From Nitrosomonas sp. (GTDB taxonomy: Bacteria; Pseudomonadota; Gammaproteobacteria; Burkholderiales; Nitrosomonadaceae), in assembly GCA_020890945.1 (NCBI GenBank), contig JAJHPK010000090.1, positions 1-57,560 on the forward strand: 57,560 bases of DNA. Reading direction: 5' to 3'. Positions within the stretch are counted from its first letter, which is position 1; every line of letters starts with the position of its first letter. This document shows positions 27,056 through 36,202 of this stretch, piece after piece. Both the position numbers and the translations under genes were made by a program. The notes under the pieces were generated by a model. It did not search any database and was not told the origin of the DNA. It saw nothing but the letters and a program-made list of their open reading frames with translations.

Positions 27056-27676
27056 TCAAACAAAAATCTCTATGCCTGCTTCCTCTAGTAATTGCGCTGT
27101 TTCATATAAAGGCAATCCCATCACGCCACTATAGCTTCCGGATATTTCAACGATAAATACCGCAGCTAATCCTTGAATGGCATAGGCACCGGCTTTATCT
27201 AAAAAGTTATGCGATTCCAAGTATCTGCGAATTTCACGCTCAGAAATCTCTCGGAAACGAACCGTTGTTGTCGATAAACGAATTTGCACTTGATCTTTGA
27301 TGCCTAATCCGATCGCAGTCAAAACCTGATGCGATCTACCGGATAAAGATTTCAACATTTTTTCGGCTTCAAAAGTATCTTTGGGTTTTCCCATGATCGA
27401 TCCATCCAAAATCACAATGGTATCTGCAACGAGCACAGGTAAAACCGGAAATTTACGCTGGATTATTCTTTTATACCCTTCACTGGCTTTGGCACGAACG
27501 ACTCGGTAAATGTAATCAGCCGGTGTTTCGCCTAGAATGGGCGTTTCATCAACATCAATAGGGCGTCCTATTGTTTCTCGCATTAACAATAGGTTAAATT
27601 TGATGCCAATTTGCTTAAGTAATTCACGTCGTCTCGGGCTGCGAGATGCCAGGTATATTTGTCGGTCAGGAAACAT
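27056..27676 (-). CDS. maf: Maf family nucleoside triphosphate pyrophosphatase
   Basis: Hydrolyses non-canonical or dTTP/UTP-type nucleotides to monophosphates, a house-cleaning role. The 206 aa show the family start IYLASRSPRRRELLKQIG near residue 7, VLVADTIVILDGSIMGKPKD near 84 and DKAGAYAIQG near 160. It is co-directional and 9 bases upstream of rng. The subfamily (YhdE or YceF type) cannot be settled by eye, although partnership with rng favours the YhdE type. Confidence 0.94.
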   Translation of the reverse strand: MFPDRQIYLASRSPRRRELLKQIGIKFNLLLMRETIGRPIDVDETPILGETPADYIYRVVRAKASEGYKRIIQRKFPVLPVLVADTIVILDGSIMGKPKDTFEAEKMLKSLSGRSHQVLTAIGLGIKDQVQIRLSTTTVRFREISEREIRRYLESHNFLDKAGAYAIQGLAAVFIVEISGSYSGVMGLPLYETAQLLEEAGIEIFV

Positions 27677-27785
27677 TACTTCAATACGATTGATAAATAT
27701 TATTTGAATGATCTACGATAGCTATTATCGCATGATCGGAACAACCAAGAGTTTAACTGATTAATATAAAAAATATAGTGTCTGA

Positions 27786-28256
27786 TTAATTTCGGTGATA
27801 AGGATGCCCTTGTAGCAAGGTAATAGCCCTATAGATCTGTTCCGCCAATAAAAGGCGTACCATTGCATGCGGCAAGGTCAGTTTAGATAAAGCAAGTAGC
27901 TTGTAGGCATTACGTTTGATATCCAGATTCAATCCGTCTGCGCCACCAATGATAAATGCAATAGGTGTTCCGTCTAACATCCATTGCTTGACGGTTTGAG
28001 AAAACTCCAACGTCGTATATTGATGACCATTTTCATCTAAAACGACCATTTTGCATACAGCGGGAAGTTCAGCAAGAATGCGTTGAGATTCGATTAAAAG
28101 CAATTGTTCAACTGTTTTTCCAGTACTACGTTTTTCGGGTTTTACTTCGATCAAATGTAGTGATATTTCGCGAGGCAAGCGTTTGATGTATTTATGAAAT
28201 CCTTCTTGAATCCAATCGGGCATTTTATTACCGACTGCGATGATGTAGATTTTCAT
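27786..28256 (-). CDS. rlmH: 23S rRNA pseudouridine-1915 N3-methyltransferase RlmH
   Basis: SPOUT methyltransferase modifying pseudouridine 1915 in helix 69 of 23S rRNA. The 156 aa match RlmH exactly in length. Conserved pieces are IIAVGNKMPDWIQEGFHKYIKRLP at the N-terminus, LDENGHQYTTLEFSQ, FIIGGADGL near 103 and the knot region ALSKLTLPHAMVRLLLAEQIYRA ending in HPYHRN. It lies 51 bases behind rsfS and 109 bases ahead of maf. Confidence 0.97.
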   Translation of the reverse strand: MKIYIIAVGNKMPDWIQEGFHKYIKRLPREISLHLIEVKPEKRSTGKTVEQLLLIESQRILAELPAVCKMVVLDENGHQYTTLEFSQTVKQWMLDGTPIAFIIGGADGLNLDIKRNAYKLLALSKLTLPHAMVRLLLAEQIYRAITLLQGHPYHRN

Positions 28257-28307
28257 ACTCGATCAATAAGAATCAAAACAACAATCTTGCTGATCGAAAA
28301 CACACAA

Positions 28308-28628
28308 TCACCGCGACCATAACGCTTTTAAATTATAATATTCGCGGATTGCAGGCAGCATCACATGCACAATCACATCCCCTAGATCCACCAATAACCA
28401 TTCACCCGTTTGTTCGCCTTCCACGCTATAAACAGTACCTCCGGCTGCTTTAGCTTTTTCTTCGACATTGCGTGCCAGTGACTTAGCTTGACGCGTCGAG
28501 TCTGCGCTAGCAATGACGATATATTCAAATAGCGAAGTTATTTTAGCTACGTTGATGACATCAATGTCATAACCTTTAATATCTTCAAGCGCATCGACCG
28601 CTGTCTTTAGCAATTTTTCGGAATTCAT
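28308..28628 (-). CDS. rsfS: Ribosomal silencing factor RsfS
   Basis: Binds ribosomal protein L14 and blocks subunit joining in slow growth. The 106 aa contain the DUF143 core: ALEDIKGYDIDVINV, SLFEYIVIASADSTRQAKSLA, EGEQTGEWLLVDLGDVIVHVM and REYYNLKALW. It overlaps the nadD stop by 4 bases (ATGA). Confidence 0.96.
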   Translation of the reverse strand: MNSEKLLKTAVDALEDIKGYDIDVINVAKITSLFEYIVIASADSTRQAKSLARNVEEKAKAAGGTVYSVEGEQTGEWLLVDLGDVIVHVMLPAIREYYNLKALWSR

Positions 28629-29299
28629 TTTTTTTCTATATAGAGTTGATTCTTTACGATGTAATCAGAAATGGTACTTGGAAGCAAATAGCGAATGCTT
28701 TTATTGATACCAACCAGATGACGGATATGAGAAGCGGATATTTCTAATAGTGATGTATGAGCGATATAGATCAGTCCTGTCGCTTGTTTCGATAAATCAT
28801 CCGTCGACACAGCACGTCGCAACGCTAATTCCTGCGCAACTTCCTGCGGCAATGTCCGATGATCACTGATTGAACCATAACCCGGTCGCGCCACAACAAC
28901 TAAATGGCACAAGTTAAATAGTTCGCGCCATTGAATCCAATGATTAATATGAATAAAAGTATCGATACCCACGATAAAACAGAGAATTCTATTGGGTATC
29001 GATTCAGATTGAAACTCACGTAATGATTCAACCGTTGCAGTAACCCCGGGCCGGTGTATTTCTCGCTCATCAATGGCAAAATGAGGATTATCCTGAATCG
29101 CCAACCGGACCATCTCTGCTCGTTGATCTCTTGATCCGAGAGGCGTATTACGCAAACGTGGAGTGCCGGAAGGCACAAAGATGATTTGCTGAAAATTTAC
29201 TTCATCAGCCAATTCTTCGGCAACGCGAAGGTGGCCATAATGAATAGGGTCAAACGTTCCACCGTAAATTCCTACTAAAGAAGGTTGATCAGTAATCAC
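28625..29299 (-). CDS. nadD: Nicotinate-nucleotide adenylyltransferase
   Basis: Adenylates nicotinate mononucleotide to deamido-NAD+, a central NAD synthesis step. The 224 aa show the HxGH nucleotidyltransferase motif in GIYGGTFDPIHYGHLRVAEEL near residue 9-28, FIVGIDTFIHINHWIQW near 107 and the C-terminal ISASHIRHLVG near 187 (variant of ISST-x-IR). It is first in the minus-strand series ending in rng. About 48 bases separate it from aceF upstream, with no terminator seen. Confidence 0.96.
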   Translation of the reverse strand: MITDQPSLVGIYGGTFDPIHYGHLRVAEELADEVNFQQIIFVPSGTPRLRNTPLGSRDQRAEMVRLAIQDNPHFAIDEREIHRPGVTATVESLREFQSESIPNRILCFIVGIDTFIHINHWIQWRELFNLCHLVVVARPGYGSISDHRTLPQEVAQELALRRAVSTDDLSKQATGLIYIAHTSLLEISASHIRHLVGINKSIRYLLPSTISDYIVKNQLYIEKK

Positions 29300-29347
29300 T
29301 AACTAAGAAACACTCGCTTTTTCAAAATTATCTTTTTGCTAAACAAA

Positions 29348-30688
29348 TCATAACAAAGCCAAGCGCATATCAGTCAAAACTTCAGCAAGATGCGTGGTAA
29401 AGCGCGCCGCTGCTGCGCCGTCAATTACTCGATGGTCGTAAGATAGTGACAATGGCAGCATCAGTCTAGGAACGAATTGCTGATCTCGATAAACTGGCTG
29501 GATACGAGCTTTTGAAACCCCAAGAATCGCGACTTCCGGCGCATTAATAATAGGCGTGAATGCCGTTCCACCGATGCCTCCCAAGCTAGAAATCGTAAAA
29601 CTCGCACCTTGCATATCCGTAGGTTTTAATTTTCCTTCGCGTGCTAAAGTCGCTAATTGCGACAATTCATCCGCAATCGCAATAATACCTTTCTGGTCTA
29701 CTTGTTTAATAACAGGAACCACCAATCCATTCGGAGTGTCGACGGCAAATCCAATGTGATAATAATGCTTGATAATAAGCCCCACATTGCCTTCAACAGA
29801 ATTGTCCAACGAAGCATTAAAGTGCGGAAATTTCTTCAACGGCGCAATCAATGCTTTCATCAAAAATGCCAGAAAAGTCAGTTTGACTTTGTTTTTCTTG
29901 TCGCTTTCGTTGAATTCTTTGCGCATTTCTTCCAAATCAGTAATATCCGCTTCATCAAACTGCGTCACATGTGGAATCATGACCCAGTTTCGATGTAAAT
30001 TCGCTCCAGCAATCTGTTTGATTCGAGATAATGGTTGCGGCTCAACCGGGCCAAATTTAGCAAAATCAACCTGCGGCCAAGGCAACAAATTCAATCCCGC
30101 ACCAGAATTATTAGGGTTTTGCGATTTAGCTAGTGCAGCTTTAACAAAAGCTTGCACATCTTCTTTTACGATTCTTTGCTTTGGCCCACTGCCCGTAATT
30201 AGCTCCAAGTTAACGCCCAATTCACGCGCAAAACGCCGAACGGAAGGGCTTGCGTGTGCCTTCAGCGTACTTTTAAATTCGGAAGAACTCTCTGCCTTTT
30301 GAATGAATTCGGTTGGTTTTACGGACTGTTCCAATTGCGCAGACGACAATTGATTGTTGTCACTTGCCGCTATTTTTATGGGCTGATTCGTTGATTTTTC
30401 TTGCGCTGTATTAGCATCAGCTCGACTATCTTTATTGGCCGCATCCATTGCCGCTTCAATAGCCATAATTGCGCTGCCTTCTGATACCTTATCACCGGCT
30501 TTGATCAATATTTCTTTGATGACACCCGCATGAGGTGAAGGAATTTCTATCGTCGCCTTTTCTGACTCGAGCGTAACCAATGAATCTTCTACGTTTACCG
30601 TATCGCCCACTTGAACTAATACCTCAATCACGGGAACATCTTTAAAATCCCCAATGTCTGGTATCAATATTTTTTTTAATTCAGCCAC
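29348..30688 (-). CDS. aceF: Dihydrolipoyllysine-residue acetyltransferase (pyruvate dehydrogenase E2)
   Basis: Core subunit of pyruvate dehydrogenase, transferring acetyl from lipoamide to CoA. The 446 aa contain one N-terminal lipoyl domain with lipoyl lysine K44 (LESEKATIEIPS). A Ser/Ala/Gln-rich linker leads to a peripheral-subunit-binding domain at about 150-185 (SPSVRRFARELGV, GSGPKQRIVKEDV). The catalytic domain ends in SLSYDHRVIDGAAAARF with the active His/Asp. A single lipoyl domain is fewer than the three of E. coli. The start is GTG at 30688 behind AAGGA. It follows aceE by 22 bases; lpd (E3) is not in the window. Confidence 0.96.
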   Translation of the reverse strand: MAELKKILIPDIGDFKDVPVIEVLVQVGDTVNVEDSLVTLESEKATIEIPSPHAGVIKEILIKAGDKVSEGSAIMAIEAAMDAANKDSRADANTAQEKSTNQPIKIAASDNNQLSSAQLEQSVKPTEFIQKAESSSEFKSTLKAHASPSVRRFARELGVNLELITGSGPKQRIVKEDVQAFVKAALAKSQNPNNSGAGLNLLPWPQVDFAKFGPVEPQPLSRIKQIAGANLHRNWVMIPHVTQFDEADITDLEEMRKEFNESDKKNKVKLTFLAFLMKALIAPLKKFPHFNASLDNSVEGNVGLIIKHYYHIGFAVDTPNGLVVPVIKQVDQKGIIAIADELSQLATLAREGKLKPTDMQGASFTISSLGGIGGTAFTPIINAPEVAILGVSKARIQPVYRDQQFVPRLMLPLSLSYDHRVIDGAAAARFTTHLAEVLTDMRLALL

Positions 30689-30710
30689 ATCCTTTCCTTA
30701 CTTTATCAAT

Positions 30711-33368
30711 CTAGACCGTAGTCGGATTCGGTTTGTCGGGATCAATGCCAAATTGCCGGATTGCTTGAGCAACTTTTTCATTAGCAATCTTTCCATCTTC
30801 GGCAAGTGTTTTGAGCGTCGCAACGACAATATAGTATCGATCAACTTCAAAGAAATGGCGCAATTTTTCACGCGTATCCGAACGCCCAAAACCGTCGGTT
30901 CCAAGCACGCGATATTTTCCGGGTACGAATTCGCGGATTTGATCGGCATAAATTTTCATATAATCGCTCGCCGCAATAACTGGGCCGTGGCTGCTCTTCA
31001 AACAATTGCCAACGTGCGACAATTTTTCCGGCTGGTCAGGATGCAGCATATTCCACCGTGAAACGTCTAATGCTTCGCGTCTTAGCTCATTAAAACTGGT
31101 AACACTCCAGATATCCGCAGTAATGTTGTAATCTTTTTCGAGTATTTCTGCTGCTGCGATTACTTCACGCAAAATAGTGCCAGCGCCTAATAATTGAACA
31201 TGCAATGCCTTATTATTTTTACTCTCGCGCAACAAATACATGCCTTTCAAAATATCTTTCTCAGCGCCTTTAGGCATGGCTGGATGTGCGTAATTCTCAT
31301 TCATTACCGTAATGTAATAATAAATGTCTTCTTGTTCTTGATACATACGGCGCAGCCCATCTTGAACAATCACTGCGAGTTCATAACCAAATGCTGGATC
31401 ATAAGAAACGCAGTTAGGAATCGTCGATGCCAGCAAATGACTGTGACCATCTTCGTGCTGTAGTCCTTCTCCATTCAACGTGGTGCGTCCAGCCGTGCCG
31501 CCCAATAAGAAGCCGCGACAGCGTAAATCACCTGCCGCCCAAGCCAAATCACCGATGCGCTGAAAACCGAACATCGAATAAAAAATGAAAAAAGGAATCA
31601 TCTGTACGCCGTGTGTACTATAGGACGTAGCCGCTGCGATCCAGGAAGACATAGCGCCAGCCTCATTGATACCTTCTTGCAGGATCTGACCATTTTTATC
31701 TTCTTTATAATACATGAGCTGATCGGCATCTTGTGGCGTGTATAACTGCCCAACCGATGACCAGATACCCAATTGCCGAAACATCCCTTCCATGCCAAAA
31801 GTGCGCGATTCATCCGCCACGATAGGCACAACATGTTTACCAATCTGCTTATTTTTAACCAAAATATTGAGTATTCTTACGAAAACCATGGTGGTCGAGA
31901 ATTCATGACCCTCTCCACTTGCTTTCAACAACGCCTCAAAATCAGACAAAGCTGGAATTTTTAACGGCTCTGCCTTCGTATTGCGCCGGTGCAACGGTCC
32001 TCCCAATGCTTCTCTGCACTTCTGCATATAAAGATACTCGGGAGAATCCTTGGCCAAAGTCAAATACGGAATTTCATCAATCTCTTCATCCGGAATCTCC
32101 AAACCGAAACGATTACGGAAAGCCTTCAGTGAGGTAGTCCCCATTTTCTTTTGCTGGTGAGTAATGTTTTGGGCCTCCCCAGCTTCACCCATTCCATATC
32201 CTTTAATGGTTTTAGCCAGAATTACAGTCGGTTGACCGGTATTTTTCACTGCCTCAGCATAGGCTGCATAGACTTTGTAAGGATCATGACCGCCGCGATT
32301 AAGACGCCAAATATCATCGTCCGACATATTGGCCACCATTTCCAGAAGCTCTGGATATTTACCGAAAAAATGCTCACGCACATAGGCGCCATCGCGGGAT
32401 TTAAACGTTTGATATTCGCCATCGACGCATTCCATCATGCGTTTCTGCAATAATCCTCGGGTATCTTTCGCTAACAAAGGATCCCAATACGACCCCCAAA
32501 TAACTTTGATAACATTCCAGCCGGCACCACGAAAAGCTCCTTCTAATTCTTGAATAATCTTGCCATTGCCACGTACCGGACCATCCAATCGTTGCAAGTT
32601 GCAATTGACCACAAAAATGAGGTTATCTAATTTCTCTCGCGACGCTAAAGAAATAGCTCCCATGGATTCTGGTTCATCCATTTCACCATCACCCATAAAG
32701 GCCCAAATTTTTCGATTTTCCGCTTTGATCAATCCGCGACTATTAAGATATTTCATAAAACGCGCTTGATAAATCGCCATCAATGGCCCCAATCCCATTG
32801 AAACAGTTGGAAATTGCCAAAAATTCGGCATCAACCAGGGATGTGGATAAGAAGACAAACCATTTCCACCGGTTTCCTGGCGAAAATTGTCTAATTGTTC
32901 CTGACTCAATTGACCAAGTAGAAAAGCATAAGAATAGATACCCGGCGAAGAATGACCTTGTACATACACCAAGTCACCTCCATGCTGTTTTGATGGAGCA
33001 TGCCAAAAATGATTGTAGCCAATGTCATAAAGCGTTGCTGCTGAAGCAAAACTGGCAATATGACCACCCACATTGGTGTTTTTATTGGCTCGCAAAACCA
33101 TTGCCATTGCATTCCAACGCACATAGGAACGAATCCGATGCTCGATCGCATTGTTACCTGGCGAACGAACTTCTTTACCGACGGGAATAGTATTGATATA
33201 GGCTGTGGTCGCACTATAAGGCAAATATGCGCCAGAGCGACGGGCTTTTTCGATCAATCTTTCCAACAAAAAATGAGCGCGCTCGCCACCCACGTTCGCA
33301 ATCACTGAATCTAATGCATCCAGCCACTCTTGCGTTTCTTGTGGGTCAATATCCGGTTGTTGTTCCAT
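30711..33368 (-). CDS. aceE: Pyruvate dehydrogenase E1 component (homodimeric type)
   Basis: Thiamine-diphosphate enzyme that decarboxylates pyruvate and acetylates the E2 lipoyl group. The 885 aa are typical of the single-chain gammaproteobacterial/betaproteobacterial E1. Features include the N-terminal QEWLDALDSVIANVG, GGHIASFASAATLYDIGYNHF near 100, and WAFMGDGEMDEPES near 227 as ThDP-binding motif. NCNLQRLDGPVRGNGKIIQELE and GRTTLNGEGLQHEDGHSH near 640 carry active-site histidines. It opens the aceE-aceF unit, 21 bases downstream of folD. Confidence 0.98.
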   Translation of the reverse strand: MEQQPDIDPQETQEWLDALDSVIANVGGERAHFLLERLIEKARRSGAYLPYSATTAYINTIPVGKEVRSPGNNAIEHRIRSYVRWNAMAMVLRANKNTNVGGHIASFASAATLYDIGYNHFWHAPSKQHGGDLVYVQGHSSPGIYSYAFLLGQLSQEQLDNFRQETGGNGLSSYPHPWLMPNFWQFPTVSMGLGPLMAIYQARFMKYLNSRGLIKAENRKIWAFMGDGEMDEPESMGAISLASREKLDNLIFVVNCNLQRLDGPVRGNGKIIQELEGAFRGAGWNVIKVIWGSYWDPLLAKDTRGLLQKRMMECVDGEYQTFKSRDGAYVREHFFGKYPELLEMVANMSDDDIWRLNRGGHDPYKVYAAYAEAVKNTGQPTVILAKTIKGYGMGEAGEAQNITHQQKKMGTTSLKAFRNRFGLEIPDEEIDEIPYLTLAKDSPEYLYMQKCREALGGPLHRRNTKAEPLKIPALSDFEALLKASGEGHEFSTTMVFVRILNILVKNKQIGKHVVPIVADESRTFGMEGMFRQLGIWSSVGQLYTPQDADQLMYYKEDKNGQILQEGINEAGAMSSWIAAATSYSTHGVQMIPFFIFYSMFGFQRIGDLAWAAGDLRCRGFLLGGTAGRTTLNGEGLQHEDGHSHLLASTIPNCVSYDPAFGYELAVIVQDGLRRMYQEQEDIYYYITVMNENYAHPAMPKGAEKDILKGMYLLRESKNNKALHVQLLGAGTILREVIAAAEILEKDYNITADIWSVTSFNELRREALDVSRWNMLHPDQPEKLSHVGNCLKSSHGPVIAASDYMKIYADQIREFVPGKYRVLGTDGFGRSDTREKLRHFFEVDRYYIVVATLKTLAEDGKIANEKVAQAIRQFGIDPDKPNPTTV

Positions 33369-33389
33369 AGTTAAGTATAAGGTTTTAAG

Positions 33390-34250
33390 TTATCTTTCCG
33401 CACTCTCAGCTCGTTCTGCAGCCAAAATGGTATTGCTCAGCAACATGGTAATTGTCATCGGTCCCACGCCTCCCGGAACAGGAGTAATGTAACCAGCAAC
33501 GGCTTTAACCGATTCGAAATCAACATCGCCGCAAAGTTTTCCGTCAGGTAATCGATTAATACCGACATCAATGACAACAGCATCGGGTTTTACCATATCA
33601 GCAGTAATCATGCGAGGCTTTCCAGTTGCCACAACTAGAATATCCGCATTGCTGGTAAATTGCGATAAATTCCTCGTTTTAGAAGTGCAAATAGTTACCG
33701 TCGCACCTTGTTCCAACAATAGGAATGCCATCGGTTTACCGACAATATTACTCCGTCCTACTACGACAGCATGACGACCTTCTATGGCAATATTGTTGCG
33801 TTGCAACATCACCATGACACCCGCTGGCGTACACGGAGAAAACACGCTATTCCCGGTTACTAAAGCGCCCACATTATAAAAATGAAATGCATCAACATCT
33901 TTTGTAATCGCAATGGCACTAATGACTCGATTATTATCGATATGTTTCGGTAACGGCAATTGAACTAAAATGCCGTGAATATGCGCATTTTCATTTAAGG
34001 AATGAATGCATTGTAGAATCTCATCTTGCGAAGCATCCTTTTGGAAACGATGAACTTCTGAATAAATTCCTATGTCACTACAGGCTTTTGCTTTGTTTCT
34101 GACATAAATACTCGAAGCTGGATCATCACCAACAATAATGACTGCTAAACCGGGTTTTATTCCACGCTGAATCAAACTTTCGACGTGAGATTTCAATTCC
34201 TGACGCACTATCCCAGCTAATTCCTTGCCGTCAACTATATGTGCACTCAT
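33390..34250 (-). CDS. folD: Bifunctional methylenetetrahydrofolate dehydrogenase / methenyltetrahydrofolate cyclohydrolase
   Basis: Interconverts 5,10-methylene-THF and 10-formyl-THF, supplying one-carbon units. The 286 aa match FolD. The catalytic lysine lies in [17 protein letters not shown] near residue 52, followed by [13 protein letters not shown] near 95, the NADP-binding [18 protein letters not shown] near 160 and the C-terminal [19 protein letters not shown]. It lies 21 bases ahead of aceE and downstream of metF, so one-carbon genes are grouped here. Confidence 0.97.
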   Translation of the reverse strand: MSAHIVDGKELAGIVRQELKSHVESLIQRGIKPGLAVIIVGDDPASSIYVRNKAKACSDIGIYSEVHRFQKDASQDEILQCIHSLNENAHIHGILVQLPLPKHIDNNRVISAIAITKDVDAFHFYNVGALVTGNSVFSPCTPAGVMVMLQRNNIAIEGRHAVVVGRSNIVGKPMAFLLLEQGATVTICTSKTRNLSQFTSNADILVVATGKPRMITADMVKPDAVVIDVGINRLPDGKLCGDVDFESVKAVAGYITPVPGGVGPMTITMLLSNTILAAERAESAER

Positions 34251-34318
34251 CCTTAGGCAGTACAGTAAGTTTTAAATGAATTATTTTAGTGCTTATTCGA
34301 AGTGTAATACTGGAAAAA

Positions 34319-35023
34319 TTAGGTGCTCTGCTTACTCTGTTGCACTTTCTTGATTTTCGAGCGATACATCAGAATACCAATCAAAAATACCGGAATCACA
34401 AATAATGCGGCGGCAATCAAACCCGCAGCCAGAATAGTAATCGCGCTATTGCCTGGCATAAATAAGGTAATGAACCAAATGACAACGAAAGAAATCGATA
34501 ATCCGCCATACAGCATGATTTTTCGGAAGCGATTATAAACACGCCAGAAATCACCCGAAACCTGCATGTCCTCAACATAATGATCCAGCACCTCTGCCAA
34601 ACTATCATCGCCTGGTTCAGATTCATAACCAACCGCAACCGGTAACGCGGTACGACCGTCTTCCATTTTTGACATTTTCCTCAAAAACTCAATGCGTTTA
34701 GTTGCTTTTGATAGCGTTAATCCTTCTTGAACCAAGAAAACCTTTAACGCTGAAAATGCTAATTCATAGGCATGTTCTGATTTACTATCCAAAGTTTCAG
34801 CATGCCGCCACATCACTCCCAGTAAATAAAGCTGAATCGTCATCGATTCAAATTCTGGCGCAAAATCGTATCCTTTTGCTTTAATGCGTTCAAGTTGATT
34901 TGTTTGAATTTCTCTAGCATGTGCCACGCATTGATCAACGGTTGAGGCATCTGCTGATACCGTGACATCTGCCTTAGATTGTTCTACTTTTGATTTTTCC
35001 GCATCCTTGATTGTTTCGTTCAT
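34319..35023 (-). CDS. Hypothetical membrane protein in the one-carbon gene cluster
   Basis: 234 aa, family not recognised. The first 170 residues are hydrophilic and mostly helical with a Lys/Ser/Val-rich disordered start. There follow ECAHARE-type helices (QCVAHAREIQTNQLERIKAKG, YLLGVMWRHAETLDSKSEHA). Two transmembrane helices follow at about residues 172-192 and 196-222, then a short basic cytoplasmic tail. It lies between metF and folD, with 176 and 68 bases of spacing. Neither a catalytic motif nor a signal peptide is visible. Proximity to folate genes may be accidental. Confidence 0.78.
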   Translation of the reverse strand: MNETIKDAEKSKVEQSKADVTVSADASTVDQCVAHAREIQTNQLERIKAKGYDFAPEFESMTIQLYLLGVMWRHAETLDSKSEHAYELAFSALKVFLVQEGLTLSKATKRIEFLRKMSKMEDGRTALPVAVGYESEPGDDSLAEVLDHYVEDMQVSGDFWRVYNRFRKIMLYGGLSISFVVIWFITLFMPGNSAITILAAGLIAAALFVIPVFLIGILMYRSKIKKVQQSKQST

Positions 35024-35199
35024 TTAAAAACCCTATGCCTTACCTTTATCTGAAAATTGCCTTTATTATAACTGGCACAATAGCGAACTCGCTAAAAAAC
35101 TTATTTTGGTCTGTGAATCTGCGATAAAAGGACAGGTAAAACTGAACAAATAACCTGCGGTAACTAAATATAATAAAAATCAATCTAGGATGCTATTGA

Positions 35200-36057
35200 T
35201 CAGACTTTGTTATCAAGATTGAGCCGTTGCCACACAGCACATGTCAAATCAGCAGAATTCAATGTATAAAAATGTAATCCCGGAGCACCTGCGGACAATA
35301 AACGTTGGCATAGATCGGCAACAATATCTAACCCGAAAGCGCGAATCGAATCAACATCATCAGAATAACTTTCTAATTTGCGACGAATCCATCGAGGAAT
35401 TTCTGCACCGCAAGTATCTGAAAATCTTACTAACTGTGAAAACTTGTTAATCGGCATGATGCCCGGCACGATCGGAATGTTTAGGTGAGCAGATTCACAG
35501 AGATCGACAAAATGATAATACGCATCTGCATTATAAAAATATTGCGTAATAGCCGAATTAGCTCCTGCTTCAATTTTTCGCCTAAAATTATCGAAATCAG
35601 CTTGAGCCGAACGAGCTTGCGGATGATATTCAGGATAAGCAGCCACATCAATATGAAACCAAGAGCCAAATTCTTGCCGAATAAATGTGACTAATTCGCT
35701 GGCATATCTAAACTCTCCAGCCTGTGCCATACCTGATGGCAAATCTCCTCGTAATGCAACGACATGCTTGATCTTAGCTTGATAATATTTTTCCAGTATC
35801 TCACGAATATTATTTCGCGTCGAACCGATGCATGATAGATGCGGGGCAACCACATACCCTTCGGCTTTCATCTCCAGCACTGTTTCCAGCGTACGCTCAC
35901 GAGTCGACCCTCCGGCTCCGAAAGTAACTGAAAAAAATTTAGGATGATATTGCGCCAACCGACCGCGTGTTACACGAAGCTTTTCAATCCCCTCAGGAGT
36001 TTGAGGAGGGAAAAGCTCAAAACTATATGTCACAGGAAATTTTTTCTGCGATTCCAT
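35200..36057 (-). CDS. metF: 5,10-methylenetetrahydrofolate reductase
   Basis: FAD enzyme reducing methylene-THF to 5-methyl-THF, the methyl donor for methionine synthesis. The 285 aa form a single TIM barrel. YSFELFPPQTPEGIEKL near residue 11 contains the catalytic Glu. SVTFGAGGSTRERTLETV near 44, SCIGSTRNNIREIL near 75 and HVVALRGDLPSG near 94 follow, and GANSAITQYFYNADAYYHFVD binds the flavin region. It is 145 bases downstream of ahcY, completing metK / ahcY / metF, and may be under the same SAH riboswitch. Confidence 0.97.
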   Translation of the reverse strand: MESQKKFPVTYSFELFPPQTPEGIEKLRVTRGRLAQYHPKFFSVTFGAGGSTRERTLETVLEMKAEGYVVAPHLSCIGSTRNNIREILEKYYQAKIKHVVALRGDLPSGMAQAGEFRYASELVTFIRQEFGSWFHIDVAAYPEYHPQARSAQADFDNFRRKIEAGANSAITQYFYNADAYYHFVDLCESAHLNIPIVPGIMPINKFSQLVRFSDTCGAEIPRWIRRKLESYSDDVDSIRAFGLDIVADLCQRLLSAGAPGLHFYTLNSADLTCAVWQRLNLDNKV

Positions 36058-36202
36058 TTTCCCCTAAGCCTTTTCATAGCACTTGCTTTAATAGCAATTA
36101 CATGATTAATTTAGCAAAAATAACGATTATTGTGTCACTGATCAGCTTACAATCGATGGTTCTAATGCGATCAAGCCAATCAGTAGTTACAAAATACACC
36201 AA

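Noticed and set aside
29769-30302. 177-aa plus-strand ORF opposite aceF.
   Set aside because: It is antisense to well-conserved E2 catalytic and linker sequence; composition is that of a shadow frame.
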